From Candidula unifasciata (lineage: Eukaryota; Mollusca; Gastropoda; Stylommatophora; Geomitridae): 64,000 nucleotides of DNA. Below, one piece after another: positions 1 to 41,631 of this stretch (positions are counted from its first letter, which is position 1; each line of letters begins with the position of its first letter). The notes under the pieces are model-generated. The model saw only the letters and a list, made by a program, of their open reading frames with translations, ran no database searches and was not told where the DNA came from. The translations under genes and the position numbers were made by a program. The stretch is from NCBI GenBank assembly GCA_905116865.2, contig CAJHNH020002446.1, positions 62,001-126,000 of the forward strand, given 5' to 3'.

Positions 1-173
1 CCATGTTGTTCTCCATGTTTTCGCTTCGTACAACAGTACTGATTTAACATTAAAATTAAAAATTATACGTTTACTATTATTAGCTTTAACATCTTTTGAC
101 CTCCACAAATACGCTCATGCTATTAAAGCTCCTCTTGCTTTTTGTATACGTATTTTAATATCTCTCTCAGTTC

Positions 174-443
174 GTCGCGGCGTCCGTGGCTAAGGCGTTG
201 CGAGTCCGACTCGTAATCCAGCGTACCGCGATCGAAACCCACTGCTGGCTGCGTGGATTTTTATCATGGTATGGGGCGTCGCAGGTCGACCCAGCCTAAA
301 ATAAGTACCAGGATGGGCTGTTCTGGGAAAGTAAAGACAGCCGGCGTAATGCTGACCACATTACCCACAGATGGTCTGTAAAAATATGGGCGCTCTTCCC
401 ATATGCCTGATACGCCTAAAGGCGTGGAAAGGGATCTTTACTT
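174..443 (+). repeat. Repeat family A SINE with alternative tRNA-like head
   Basis: The body (gtcgacccagcctaaaat, gtaaagacagccggcgt, ggcgtggaaagggatcttta) matches the other family A SINEs in the window. The 5' head (gtccgtggctaaggcgttgc, B box gatcgaaaccc) differs from their usual tRNA-type head but resembles the tRNA-like block at 4951-5030. Confidence 0.8.
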
Positions 444-808
444 TACTACTTAACTCAGTTCCTCCATCTTTATCCACATTACTGCCCAAATGGGCGTACT
501 ACTCCACGTCTTGGAGTGGGACATAATTAAGAGAAACCACATTACTGTTTGCCTGATTTATACTCATTGTCTGAGTCATATCCTTACCGATTTTCAGACC
601 CAGCTGTTGTGATCCCCAGACTCCATAATGCTGGGTTTTATCCCATAGGGCTAGGTTTTTCTCCGCATAACAGCTAGCCGTCTGCCATAAGTAACTCCGT
701 AGCTTCAGCGACGATCCTCTGCGCTTATTAACCCGCCACCGTCACAGGGCAAACCAGACGATTTGGCCATTCGGTTATGTGCTGGTATAAAAATGTCCCC
801 TATCTCAG
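444..808. other. Unassigned stretch
   Basis: No exon recognised. Moderate GC, with short local palindromes such as actccacgtcttggagt near 500. Confidence 0.5.
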
Positions 809-1138
809 ATGGAAATCTCAAACACTAAACTACTTCAAGTCACAGACCAAGAAACTCTAGACAATATGATAACCAAGAGAAGATGGAAATGGCTTGGCCA
901 CATTATGAGAATGAATCCTGATTTACCTGCCAAAACAGTTCCCACATGGATACCAGAGGGAAAGAAAAAGAAGGGGCGCCCAAAAACAACATGGAGACGA
1001 ATGATGGAGAGTGACCTGAATGTGGCATCTCTGACATGGAAAACTGCACTGAAGATTTCACAGGGCAGGAAAACATGGAGAGTCCTCTCTGAAGCCTCAT
1101 GTGCCACTAGGCATAAAGGAAACTGATGATGATGATGA
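809..1138 (+). pseudogene. LINE 3' tail (post-RT region) with (GAT)n end
   Basis: The open frame has the pattern found after the reverse transcriptase of many animal LINEs: RRWKWLGHIMRM, a basic linker with KKKKGRPKTTWRR, then SxGRKTWRVL. It ends in tgatgatgatgatgatga, a microsatellite tail shared by other LINE tails here. The RT itself is absent, so the copy is 5'-truncated and dead. Confidence 0.8.
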
Positions 1139-1867
1139 TCTCAGATGGAAGACAACATCGGCGTGCTTCACTGTGCTGTATTTCCAGGTCGTTAAATCGT
1201 GTTATTAGTGCCAGAGATTTGCTATATCACCAGAAAGCTCAGTCCGTACAGAGTTCATGCCATCCCCTTTGTTTATTCTTCTTCCCGCACGCGTGGATGC
1301 ATTTCCCTAAAGTTGACCCTGTCTTTCATTATCTTTTAACGTGCATGTCCAGGTAGGTTTCTTTAGATGATGAAAGTTAGGTGAGATTTATGAATATGTT
1401 CTACCCCTTCAGAGCGTGTACTACCTGTTGTGGCCTTCTGAAGCATGTTCATGGAGTGCAGTTGATTTCTGCGTGTGTCACTGTCTGTTTGTGCTGCCCA
1501 TTCCTATCTTGCATCAGTATGTGAGCGTTTAAATGTGTATGTTTTACAATATGTGTTCCTAATGTTGTTTGTCTGTGGCTGATTCTGATTGTGTGTCATT
1601 TAAAATTTGATCCAGTGGTACGATGATTTTGATGAAGTAGCTGACGAATAGGATTTCCAGTTTGCCTAGCAAAGCGCCTCGCTGATCGTCATCTTTTCTA
1701 TTCGTACAGCGTGAAAACAGAATGTACATCAGACGCACTGAGCAAAGGCATGTTATGTTATCACAATCTACGTTACCTGCACAATAAGCAGTCTCGTGCG
1801 TTCTCAGTCCTCCTGTGTAGCAGCTACTCCATGATATCTCTAATGATTGCTCCAATGAGAAGTTGAC
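1139..1867. other. Unassigned upstream/intronic DNA
   Basis: No exon or known repeat recognised. It lies in the SLC6 intron before exon a (the 5' exon is outside the window). Confidence 0.4.
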
Positions 1868-2165
1868 TATAGTCTTCTTCTTTTTCTTCGCGTTTACTGG
1901 CGAACTCTTGCAGAAAGTTCTAGTTATTCGTCCACCTCTGTGCTTTAGTCTTGTATCAGAACCTGAAAGTTGCTTGTACATCCCTTAAACGGGTATGAAT
2001 TATTTGTATGCAGACTCCTGTTTCCTTGCCCTTCAGGCAGATGCACTCCGACTTTAAAGAGAGCTCCCAGTTAATCGACACCTACGACATGATTTTGGGT
2101 AGACAGTGGCTCTATTCTTGTTTTCCATACAATAGAGCCCCGGGACCCATACGGGGAGCAGATTA
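1868..2165 (-). repeat. Repeat family B SINE, minus strand
   Basis: On the plus strand it runs from the CTT-rich tail (cttcttctttttcttcgcgt) through ggcagatgcactccgacttt to the 5' end near ccccgggacccatacgggg. Family B is about 285 bp with a (GAA)n-type 3' tail and about a dozen copies here. Confidence 0.75.
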
Positions 2166-2471
2166 TAGTGTCTCCTACATAGACCTCCAACGCTGCATAG
2201 ACATGCTTCGTCATGCTTTACTCCCATGTCACGCAAAACCACATTTCAGCAGATGAAGGTTGGAAGTCACCAAGACGTGATTTATTCCTAGAATGATAAA
2301 AGAAAACAAGCAATAATTTAATGAAATGCTTGTATTACAGGTACGCGTAAATACTGAGGGTAGCATAATTATTGTAAGCATACAAATTAGACATAATGCT
2401 TATCGCAGGATATTTCTAGAAAGGTACCTCTGGTGATATATAAATGTTTTTATGTACCTATTTATTCTCAG

Positions 2472-32888
<30,417 letters not shown>

Positions 32889-33055
32889 AGCTCACACAGT
32901 AAGAAAACTGTCCCGAGTTAACACTGTTTGACTGTACAGTCGATCACTGTCTGCACAGCAGATATAATTCATGTAAAAAAAAACGAACAAGCGGATGGTC
33001 GTCTGTCTGTGGTCAAGTGTAACTTCCAATGAGTATTATACTGCCATTATGAAAT

Positions 33056-33065
33056 AATAAATAAA
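33056..33065 (+). terminator. Probable SLC6 poly(A) signals
   Basis: Two overlapping AATAAA hexamers lie about 170 bp after the stop codon. A minus-strand LINE with its (GAT)n tail begins about 12 bp downstream, so the cleavage site and downstream element may lie in or beside LINE sequence. Confidence 0.6.
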
Positions 33066-33076
33066 CTTGGAGGAAG

Positions 33077-34100
33077 TCATCATCATCATCATCATAAACC
33101 ACATCTGCCGTTAAGCGTCGTGGGGAGGAATAATTTGTTATCCAGTGGCTATTGTCATGCCGTGAAGGGTAGAGTGTCTTTAATGTTGTCGATCCATGTT
33201 TTCCGCGGCCGTCCTCTTGCTCTTGTAGTTGATCTTTTAAGATGTAGTGCTTGTGATGGTATTTGATCTTGCTGCATTCTAATGAGATGGCCAAACCACT
33301 TGATCTGCTGTTTCTCGATGAATCTAGTACAAGGTGTCGTTCCCACAATTTGCCTGATAGATATACCTCTGTATGCTTCACATTCTCTCCTATTACCTTT
33401 CTTTTTCCATCTCGGTACTATTAATGCCTGTTGCCACTCAGCTGGGACCTTTCTTTCTCCCCAAGCTATTCTATTAAGCCATTTAACACCCACTTCTCGG
33501 CAGGCTTGGATCCCTTCTGTATTAATTCCATCCAGACCTGGTGCCTTGTTTCTGGGGCTGTTCTGTATAACCGCTCTTACTTCCGCTGCTATGAAATTTG
33601 GTTCCTCTTGTTCACAACTTTGAGGTACAAAGTTAACATTATCTACGTTGCCTGTGGGGTTGAGAAGTTCTTGAAAATACTCTGCCCATCTTGCCAACCT
33701 CTGTTGTGGACTAAATAGAGGTATGCCTCTCTTGTTGTTGATGATAGTTGTTGGTTTGTAGCTTATGTCTCTTTCTCTCATGATTTTTACATGTTTATAG
33801 AATTCTCTAGGGGAGTTCTTGCTGAGGGTAGCCATCTGTTGACCATAATTTCTCCAAGACTCGTCATTAGATGTTTTAATTTTGCGTTTTGCTTCTCTTC
33901 TTACTAATCTGTAATGTACATAATCTTGATGTGATGTTGATTTTATCCATTTTTTATATGCCTCTTTCTGTCTGGATACGCTGTCTTTAACTTCATTGTT
34001 CCACAAAATAGTTCTTAAACGTTTTACACCACCTACCCTTCTGACTCTGCATTTGGTTTGAAGTGTATTGAGCATAGCCTTCCTAAAACAAGTCCACTCT
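33077..34100 (-). pseudogene. LINE remnant with internal RT deletion, (GAT)n tail
   Basis: A 306-residue minus-strand frame begins with a pre-RT region (LRTILWNNEVKDSVSRQKEA), continues into RT blocks 0-2 (NKAPGLDGINTEGIQ, PAEWQQALIVPRWKKKG, EAYRGIS), then jumps to the post-RT tail (KQQIKWFGHLIRMQ, RARGRPRKTWIDNIK). The catalytic palm with the xxDD motif is missing although the frame stays open. On the plus strand it opens with catcatcatcatcatcat, the (GAT)n 3' tail. It follows the SLC6 poly(A) signals. Confidence 0.85.
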
Positions 34101-34234
34101 GAATCGATGTCTGAATATTTGCCTGGAAGGTTTTTAGTAGCTCTGCCATTTTTTGTTGAATCTTATCTTTAACCACATTGTCGGAGGAAGTGTAGAACAA
34201 AAAATGAACTGTAAACTGCTGAAATACTTTCAGT

Positions 34235-34520
34235 GTGTATCAATTCTTCTTCTTCTTCGCTTTCATCGGCTGTAAATTCCGGTGGAAAGTTCTGGCTGTT
34301 CATCCACCTCTGGAATCAGACTTGCTCCAGTATCTAAGTGTTGCGTGCACATCTGGTTTACAGATCTGACTTTTGGTTCCTTACCCCTCAGGCAGGTATT
34401 CTGACTTCAAAGGAAAACCCCCATTTAGTCAACTCTTATGACATGCTTGTTGGGGAGGCAGCGGGTCTATGCTTATTCCTCCCCCCCCCCCCCCCAATGG
34501 GGCCCCGGAAGCCATACAGG
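34235..34520 (-). repeat. Repeat family B SINE, minus strand
   Basis: Plus view: ttcttcttcttcttcgcttt tail through acatgcttgttggggaggca to a C15 run and ggggccccggaagccatac. Confidence 0.75.
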
Positions 34521-34632
34521 ATATGTGTATCATTTAATATGTGACAGCCTTCAAACATACAAATGGCTGCTGACATTGATCAAGAGAGCTCCCATTCACA
34601 GCATCCATTTACTGAACTCTTGTATTTCATGT

Positions 34633-34745
34633 CGTGCTGTAGCAGCTAGATGCATTCTTGTGGATCTGAATGCTATAGGTTCAAATCTGCAAGGACGTGT
34701 CACATATTCTCAAAACATAACCTCTCATATAAAATGTACACTTTG
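34633..34745 (+). repeat. Family A SINE head, degraded
   Basis: cgtgctgtagcagctagatg and B box aggttcaaatctgc; body not recognisable. Confidence 0.5.
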
Positions 34746-34820
34746 TTTAGTTAAAAAAGCCGTACAAGTTGGAGATTGTTTCATTAGAATCACCTCCATG
34801 TAACAGGTCCTTTGCAAAAC

Positions 34821-36410
34821 ATGGCTCCCATCATGGCCTGGCAGAAAGACTTCCTGTCTAATGTTATGTGTCCACTCTCATGGTGGTCAGCCCCTGCCTC
34901 TAGTTCCAGGAACCATGCCTGCCATTTTTGTTGTTTCTAAACTATATTTAGTAGCAAAGCATTTCACATTCAGAAACATAATGCTATTATGAGCCAATAT
35001 ACCTCAAGGTGCAGGTCTTGTAGAATGTCCCACTTTTTCTTCTTCTCGATCTACAGTATTCGAAAAGTTTCATTACAATATTTATGTTCAGTGGGCTCAG
35101 TTTTCTACTTTAGTGATCGCAACACGTTGCATGTTGTCCATATGTTGCCATATTTTAGCTTTAATTTGTTTGCCAGACTATGCTGTTTAACCTCTGCATT
35201 TCTATTTCCAGTCTCCACTGGTAAAATTATGGATCAATGGTATTCAAAGCATATGTTTAATTACATGTTTTATCTGTGGATACTGTTTGGGTCTAATTCA
35301 GAAACTGATTTTGAATGTGTCTCTTGACAGATAAGAAAACTTTGTAATCCACTGGCACAGTTTGAGAAGAGGGCAGTGTATAAATCTGGGCTCTTCACTG
35401 CCGGCCCAAGAAAGCAAGCAGAGTGGCCCGTGGATCATTGCCAGTTGTATTGTATTAATGATCTTTTACTTCCGTATATCAGGATAGGATTTATTTACTG
35501 TATTTACACATTTACAGGCTGTAAGCTTCTTCAGGCCGACCCACTTTCTGAGACGATAATTTTATGAAAAAACTTTCTTCACCGAGAGACCAAAACCGAA
35601 ACAGTAGTACCTGTAAGCAGTGAAAGATAGGCCGCATAGGAGCGAGTTACAGTTGTAAATTTAAGTTGCAAGTGGTGTGTTACGGGCAAGTGAATTTATA
35701 GCCAGTTATGACTGGGCAAGGCGCTTTATGGTACAACATGACCTCATGATTCGGCGGCAAACAACAATGGCGCAGTAACTTCCCGACACCTAGCAAGAGG
35801 AAATGTTTGGTTTCAAGACATATTCTGAAGTTACGGAAGCCACAAAACTATAGCATGGGGGTAACTGGAAATGCAGATGAAACTACCGTTTATGAATAAA
35901 TTGTTTATAAGTGACATGTAGGCCTAATGTCTCAAATATGTTGCACCTCTTTGTCAACAATTTTCAGTTAAAATACCAGGGTAGTTCTTGATAATTCTCT
36001 CCTCACCTCAACCGATGAAGACAGACTACAGAGAATATTTTTTGCTTCAAGAAATGCTGCCTTTCCTTTACTGTGTGACTCGGACCTCTGGCCTGTGACA
36101 ATCGCACATTTTCAAAATGTTGGCCCCTGAGTAAATTTAGCTGAACAGTTGTGGTACACAAAATGTCGTCAGTAATTACAAACAGATTAAATGTAGAGGT
36201 GAAACCACATTTCTCACCTGTAAAATACTCCATGATACCCTCACTTAAATAACAACAACAAAATTAGGAAACACCATCTAAACATTCACATACACTTTCA
36301 CAATTTAAACATTAAATTAGTAGAAAAGCAAAGCAGACAAGTAAGATAGTTAAACAAGACTAAAACAAGTAATTTATTGAGAGTAAGATTGTATTTTTCC
36401 AAAAGGTGAT
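34821..36410. other. Intergenic DNA, no secure gene
   Basis: A frame after a tgacag acceptor at 35332 encodes IRKLCNPLAQF, faintly like the SLC6 C-tail (KIRLLCLPS); treated as unproven (see findings). Nothing else recognised up to the piggyBac-like element. Confidence 0.35.
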
Positions 36411-37790
36411 TTAACCCTTTCGCTGCTATGGACGTCTTTTCCCGATTTCCAGTACGCTGCTACGCCCGTCTTTGGATGTTATTTTTTTTCTTGACCCCCC
36501 GTGCTATGGACGTCCCAAGCCGTTTTTGGACTTTTCTTACAGATTTCCATTACCTCGTATTTTATTGGCTGAAAACCAATATATACTTAGCTATATTTAG
36601 ATTAAACTGACCCATTTACATACGATTAAAAGCATTGGCACGTGCTTTTAGGCGTGTTTAAGGTGTGTTTACTGCATTCTGCGTTATCCCGTTGCTTTGT
36701 TTACCGTGACAGCGTGGTCGATGATCTGTGTATTTTGTGCCCTGATATATATTTGTGCTTTTGGATTATTCTACACTTAGTACAAAATGGCAAGAAAACT
36801 TGTTAAAGTTGATGAAGAATTGATGGAGTTTCTGTCAAGAAGTGATAGAGAAGATGACTTTGAAATGTGTACTTCTGACAGTGAACAAGAAGATTTGCCT
36901 AGGCCATCAGTATCGACTGCTGAAACCGGCGTGTCCAAGAAAAGCTGTTTGCCTGTCCGACGTCCTCATCGTCGGAATCAGAGAGCAGCGACAATGAAGC
37001 GCCATCAAAACTGCAATAAATTGATCAGTTGTCTTGATCAACCGATGATTTGAAACCAGTAGTGCATAATTTTGATGACTCCAGCTCTATCTGTATTTCT
37101 GCTACTATAAATTCAAACAGTTCAGTCACTAAAAATTATCGTCTTTCCCGATGGACAGACACAGATTCGGACGAACTTTTTTTTTTTCTGTCTCTCTGCT
37201 AATGCTTAGAACAAAGAAACTCAAAATAGAGTACTTGAGCAAAGACTGTTTGCTAAAAACTCCCGTAAAATAATGTCGAGGGACATATTTTTACTATTGT
37301 TGAGAATCTCAAACATTTCTCAGACAACAGTGCTCATGCAGGCGGCGATAGACTACAAGCTTAGACACGTTATTGATAGTCTGCGCACATCATTCATTAT
37401 TATTTTATTATTTTGGTATGTAATAACATGGTGACTACAAATAACTAAGATTAAAGTGGCAGCCGTGGTAGGTTCGTCAATCAAATTTTTGGATACGGAC
37501 TGGGAACAGCTCTTCCCATTAATTCCCCCCCCCCTCCCCCCCCCAAAGGGTGATAGCTCCGTTAGTCAAGTTTGTGGGGCACCATCGTGCCTCTGACTTG
37601 TCACCACTTGGACCAACCACACAACTCCCCAGGGTAAAATTTTTAGGTGTACAAAATACAGCCCTCACCGCCGACGTATCTTTTGCGTTTGGAGGATAGA
37701 AAAGTATTGCGCACAGCAGAGACTTTTTTTTCACATTGCTTAGCACAGGGCAGACAACTATTTCCGGGAACGTAGCAGCGAAAGGGTTAA
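36411..37790 (+). mobile_element. piggyBac-like element with TTAA duplications
   Basis: TTAA at 36411-36414 and 37787-37790 flank perfect 14-bp inverted ends CCCTTTCGCTGCTA. Subterminal gctatggacgtc motifs recur near the left end. Inside, a plus-strand frame starts at 36787 (MARKLVKVDEELMEFLSRSD) with an acidic N-terminus typical of piggyBac transposases. Broken downstream frames resemble the RWTD..SDELF and KTP..IMSRDIFLLLLR regions. Length about 1.37 kb, too short for a full transposase, so it is non-autonomous or dead. Confidence 0.8.
36787..37053 (+). pseudogene. piggyBac-type transposase N-terminal fragment
   Basis: An 88-codon frame rich in Asp/Glu (SDREDDFEMCTSDSEQEDLP) followed by a basic stretch (RRPHRRNQR). 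It stops early; later transposase blocks are in other frames with stops. The Asp triad cannot be assembled. Confidence 0.6.
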
Positions 37791-38164
37791 TGAAACAAGA
37801 CAGCTGAGTGGAAAAGAAATTTAGTGAAAAAAGCATGTGTGTAAACACCTATTCAGAAACACTTTATAACGAAAAAGGTGAATAAGACTAGATAACCAAC
37901 ACACACGTGCGCAGGAAGGTAGGCCACACTCGCGCTCATACACTGATGTGAAAGTTGAATGCCTTAAAGAAAATAATTTAATTAAAACAAGAGTGGGTAA
38001 GAAGACAGATGTAATGAGACAAAGACAATAATAGAAGACAAGATCATTCTATGGGCCATGATGATCAAGAGAAGTATGAAGTCAGATTTGCTGGTCACAG
38101 TATTTGTTTTTATAAATAAATCAAACATACCAGAGACAAAATATACAAATTTGCAGGATATCAG

Positions 38165-38445
38165 AAGCCTCTCTGGCAGTGATGAAATGTCGCAAGCTGG
38201 CTTGGTTCAGGCACGTGGTGAGACATGATTTGATTGCAACAAACGCTGTGTGGGGGGTGGGGGGAGGGGGGGGGGGTGGTGGATGGTAGTCAAAGACGAG
38301 GAGAGCAAAGAGGAAATTGAAATGACATCATCAAGAAATGGATAGGATTAAGTTATCATACACTTATTCATCAAGCAGAAGACAGAGAAAGATGGCGAGT
38401 TTTATGTGCTAGTGCTTTCATCGATACATCTCTACGACCCTAACA
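38165..38445 (+). pseudogene. Decayed LINE 3' tail with poly(G) insertion
   Basis: RKLAWFRHVVRHDLIATNAV pattern, then a G-rich expansion (38249-38280), then KTRRAKRK and RRQRKMASF pieces. Confidence 0.55.
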
Positions 38446-38984
38446 GGTCAAGAGCTATGTAATGTTATGTTATAAATAAGTAACCTATGCTCATATAACT
38501 TTAAACACTGAACAATCATATGTATACTGTTTAGAGCTATACATCAGGGATTTTATTATACAAAATACTGGCCTTCATTGTGTGACTTTTATAATTACAT
38601 TTTTTGTTTTAAACATATTCCTTATCAAGTTTATATTCAGTTACAAAGACTGATCTGATATTATTGCCAAGAATAAAGTAATTGCTACACATTGATTAAC
38701 TGTTTTCTGTCCATTTTTGCTTTTTAAAAAAAAAAGAATTCCTCACATTCAGATAAGGATTCTATTAGAAATAAGAAGCAAGGTGGTACAATTTGACTGA
38801 ACTCTGTGTATCGGTATTGTTTGGTCTAGTCAGTATCAGTGATGTAATATTGAAATATTTAATAATATCCACGAGGTTTCTGCCAGTTTAGCTGCATTAA
38901 CCCTCTCAGGACTAGAAGGATTAATGAAGTAACAAAGTTCTTGGACATTATAGGACCCTGTTTATGCCACTAGTTCAATGGTCA

Positions 38985-39215
38985 CATAAAGGTAAAGGAC
39001 CAATTTCTACACCTTCAGGCGTATCGGGCATGTAGGGTTAGACATATTTTATAGGACCAATCAGCACTGGGTGGGTGATGTGGTCAGCATCACGCCAGCC
39101 ACCTTTACCTGGTACCCACATACGTTTTTTAAGGAAAGAAAGTCTCGACTCCATTCAGATTTGAACACACGACCTTCAGATCCTCAGGCAAGCATCTAGC
39201 TACACCATGGCTCCC
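38985..39215 (-). repeat. Repeat family A SINE, minus strand
   Basis: Plus view: aaaggaccaatttctacacc, ggcgtatcgggcatgtaggg, gccacctttacctggtaccc, then head complement caagcatctagctacaccat. Confidence 0.8.
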
Positions 39216-39357
39216 AATGGGCACGTACCTATACTTAAAAATACTTTACTGGTTAACCATTTAACATAGAATATTAGAACATTTCTTTTAAATGATAGAT
39301 TATGTAACAAATTTGTTGGACATTTTTTCACGGGCAGAACAAGAACCCATTCCTGAT

Positions 39358-39640
39358 CATCTTCTTTTTCTTCGCGTTCACCAGATGGTTGTAAACCCTA
39401 GTTGTTCATCTACTTCTGGACTTTAGTCTTGTTCCAGAACCAGAGTTTTGTTTGCACATTAATTTTACAGATCTCGCTGATTTGTATGCAGCAGACTATT
39501 AGTTCCACACACCTCAGAGAAATGCTTTCCAACTTTGAAGGAAAAAGCCCCAATTAGTTGACCTCTACAACATGCTTGTTAGGCGGCCTAATTTAACCCC
39601 CCCCCCCCCCCCCCCCCCCCCCACAATGGGGTTCTGGAAT
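39358..39640 (-). repeat. Repeat family B SINE with poly(C)
   Basis: Plus view: atcttctttttcttcgcgtt tail, acatgcttgttaggcggcct, and a C24 run at 39598-39622 next to acaatggggttctgg. Confidence 0.75.
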
Positions 39641-40037
39641 TTCTGATCTGAGATTCGAGGTCAAGTGAGATGGTCAACAGTGACCACCTAGGATGAATAT
39701 CAGCATGGCACATGATGATGAAGCAATACAAATCACACAGTATGTTTGTTTAGGCTGTCTTATATTTATACACTTTTTGTGACCTCAATATACACCAGTT
39801 TATAAGACCAAACTGAAAACCCACAACCAATCTGCACATAGATGAATATGGATGTACTCTACATATTTATTTTCAGTGGGTGCAACTTGCATACACACAG
39901 CAAATATTCAGCACCAGATTTATCTTATGGCTTATCTAGCTACAGCTTAAGACAGGGCTAGTCGAATGGTGGCCCATGGATGGCTTCCAACCCACAGAAG
40001 CCTAGCAAGTGGCCCACAAAACACACCGCAAATTGAG

Positions 40038-40610
40038 TTAAGAACTGACATCACAGCATTCGGGAAATTCCCATTCGTGCTCAGTCCTCATCTTCAGCAG
40101 CCAGTGCAGAGTTCCTATACTAATGGTACCAGTCATAATCTTGCTATATGTTTGTCTTGCCTTCCCCCTTAGTGTAGCAAGCCAGCCAGACCTCCTGGTT
40201 ACACCCAGGTGCCTCATTCTCTCCAGGCCATTATAATCTTGTTTCGCTTCTGACTCTATTGCTTTTTCCCAAAGGGCCCTGACCACATCTGCCTTGTCAT
40301 GTACCAATTATCCAACCAGTGGTGCAGATCCAGCCAATCTGTCTGCCTGTTCATTCACCACCATGCCAGCATAGCCTGGAGAAAAGATCCAAAGTATGTT
40401 CACTACCCATGACCTTCCCAGTGAAGCTTGCCACTCTGCTTGAAACATCCCTGTGGCCAACTGTACTGCATTAATTATCTTTCTATGCTGGGGTGTTCAT
40501 ACCTCTAGCCCGTGATGATTGCCATTTTTAACAATTTGTCCACTGAATAAACTTGAATAGCCCCTGCATGGGAAGTTAAATCCTCAAGACTGTGTTTTCA
40601 TGGACTTCAC
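40038..40610 (-). pseudogene. RNase H-type retrotransposon 3' fragment
   Basis: Minus frame ends TISIGTLHWLLKMRTEHEWE, FPECCDVSS; upstream (40310-40610) the RNase H C-terminal region continues in broken frames (pieces like SGYAGMVVNEQADRLAG). Homologous to 50258-51000. Confidence 0.8.
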
Positions 40611-41220
40611 ATTTTCCCTAGTGAATTCAAATTGTTTTAAATTCACCACTAGCATTCATTTGGCAACCCCACCAGCTATCCTTACATGGCAACCACATCT
40701 GGCAACTCTTCCATCCCTTTAGCACCTTTTCCCAAAAGAGAATACCAGTGGACTCTATCCTGAGTTCAAACATGTAGCAAAACAACATCCAGTTATATAA
40801 TCTCTTAACAGCTTTAAAAATATTGCTGCAACTCAACAGGTAAACACAAATGTGCATGAATAGGTACATCATAGCCTGTATCTTTCTGCATGTGTATTTA
40901 TACTTATGATAGGTGCAGCATCTAAAAAGTGTCAATGAAATGCACATTCCTGAATTTAAAAATTGTCAAGATAAATTTCTAATTCAATTTCAGTAGTGCT
41001 TCCGGCAGATAAATTATAGTGTATAGAGATCAAGCAAAACAAATGATTATATGTACTTCAACAATTTTAATGCCTGCATGCCTAGCTGCAATCGTTAACT
41101 TACCAAAACATACCACAAAAAATGTCCCTCCTGTGACCTTAAATCACAAAACAAGACATACGGTATCTTGTTTCTCTCCCAGAATATATACATTAGTGGT
41201 GTCAATTTGTCACATGGTTT

Positions 41221-41631
41221 TTACCGATGCTCCTGATTTTCAATTATTTTATCTAATTTTTTCACAATGTCTTCCAATAATGTCATTTTCTTTTTCTCCA
41301 TTTCCAGCAACTCCTCTTTAATAGCTAACTTTCTTTCTTGTAAACTTTCTGCATCTGAATGCTCTGCATTGCTTGGACCCTTTCTTTTCTTTGCTTTAGA
41401 AACCGGTTCTTCTTTAACTTTTGTTGGTGGCACTTTCTTAGGGCTGGGAGTTGTCAAACTGGGTTCATCTGCTTCATCAGCGGAAACAGAAGAGATCACG
41501 CTGTCCTTTGAAGTGTGTGGAACTGAAATGCCATTTTCAATGGTGTCACGAAAACGTCGTGGTTCTCGTCTAGTTCTCTGAGGGCGACTGGCTGTTGATG
41601 TCTGTGTGTCTCTTGCTGCCTGGCTTTTTAA
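41221..41631 (-). CDS. FAR1-like gene exon 5 (C-terminus)
   Basis: After gttttcag: LKSQAARDTQTSTASRPQRT, RREPRRFRDT, basic Lys patches, then a heptad-like coiled coil and EDIVKKLDKIIENQEHR before TAA. The plus-strand frame over the same bases is a shadow. A variant poly(A) signal ATTAAA lies about 150 bp downstream (plus 41066-41071). Confidence 0.85.
   Translation of the reverse strand, partial: LKSQAARDTQTSTASRPQRTRREPRRFRDTIENGISVPHTSKDSVISSVSADEADEPSLTTPSPKKVPPTKVKEEPVSKAKKRKGPSNAEHSDAESLQERKLAIKEELLEMEKKKMTLLEDIVKKLDKIIENQEHR

Noticed and set aside
1..2471. Search for the missing first SLC6 exon (GLGNVW)
   Set aside because: No AG/GT-bounded stretch encoding the motif in the right phase was found; it must lie upstream of the window.
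36428..36610. 60-codon plus frame at the left end of the piggyBac-like element
   Set aside because: Lies in subterminal repeats and has no similarity to transposase; overlaps the inverted-repeat region.
41267..41581. Plus-strand frame of 104 codons
   Set aside because: Shadow of FAR1-like exon 5, whose phase and splice sites support the minus strand.
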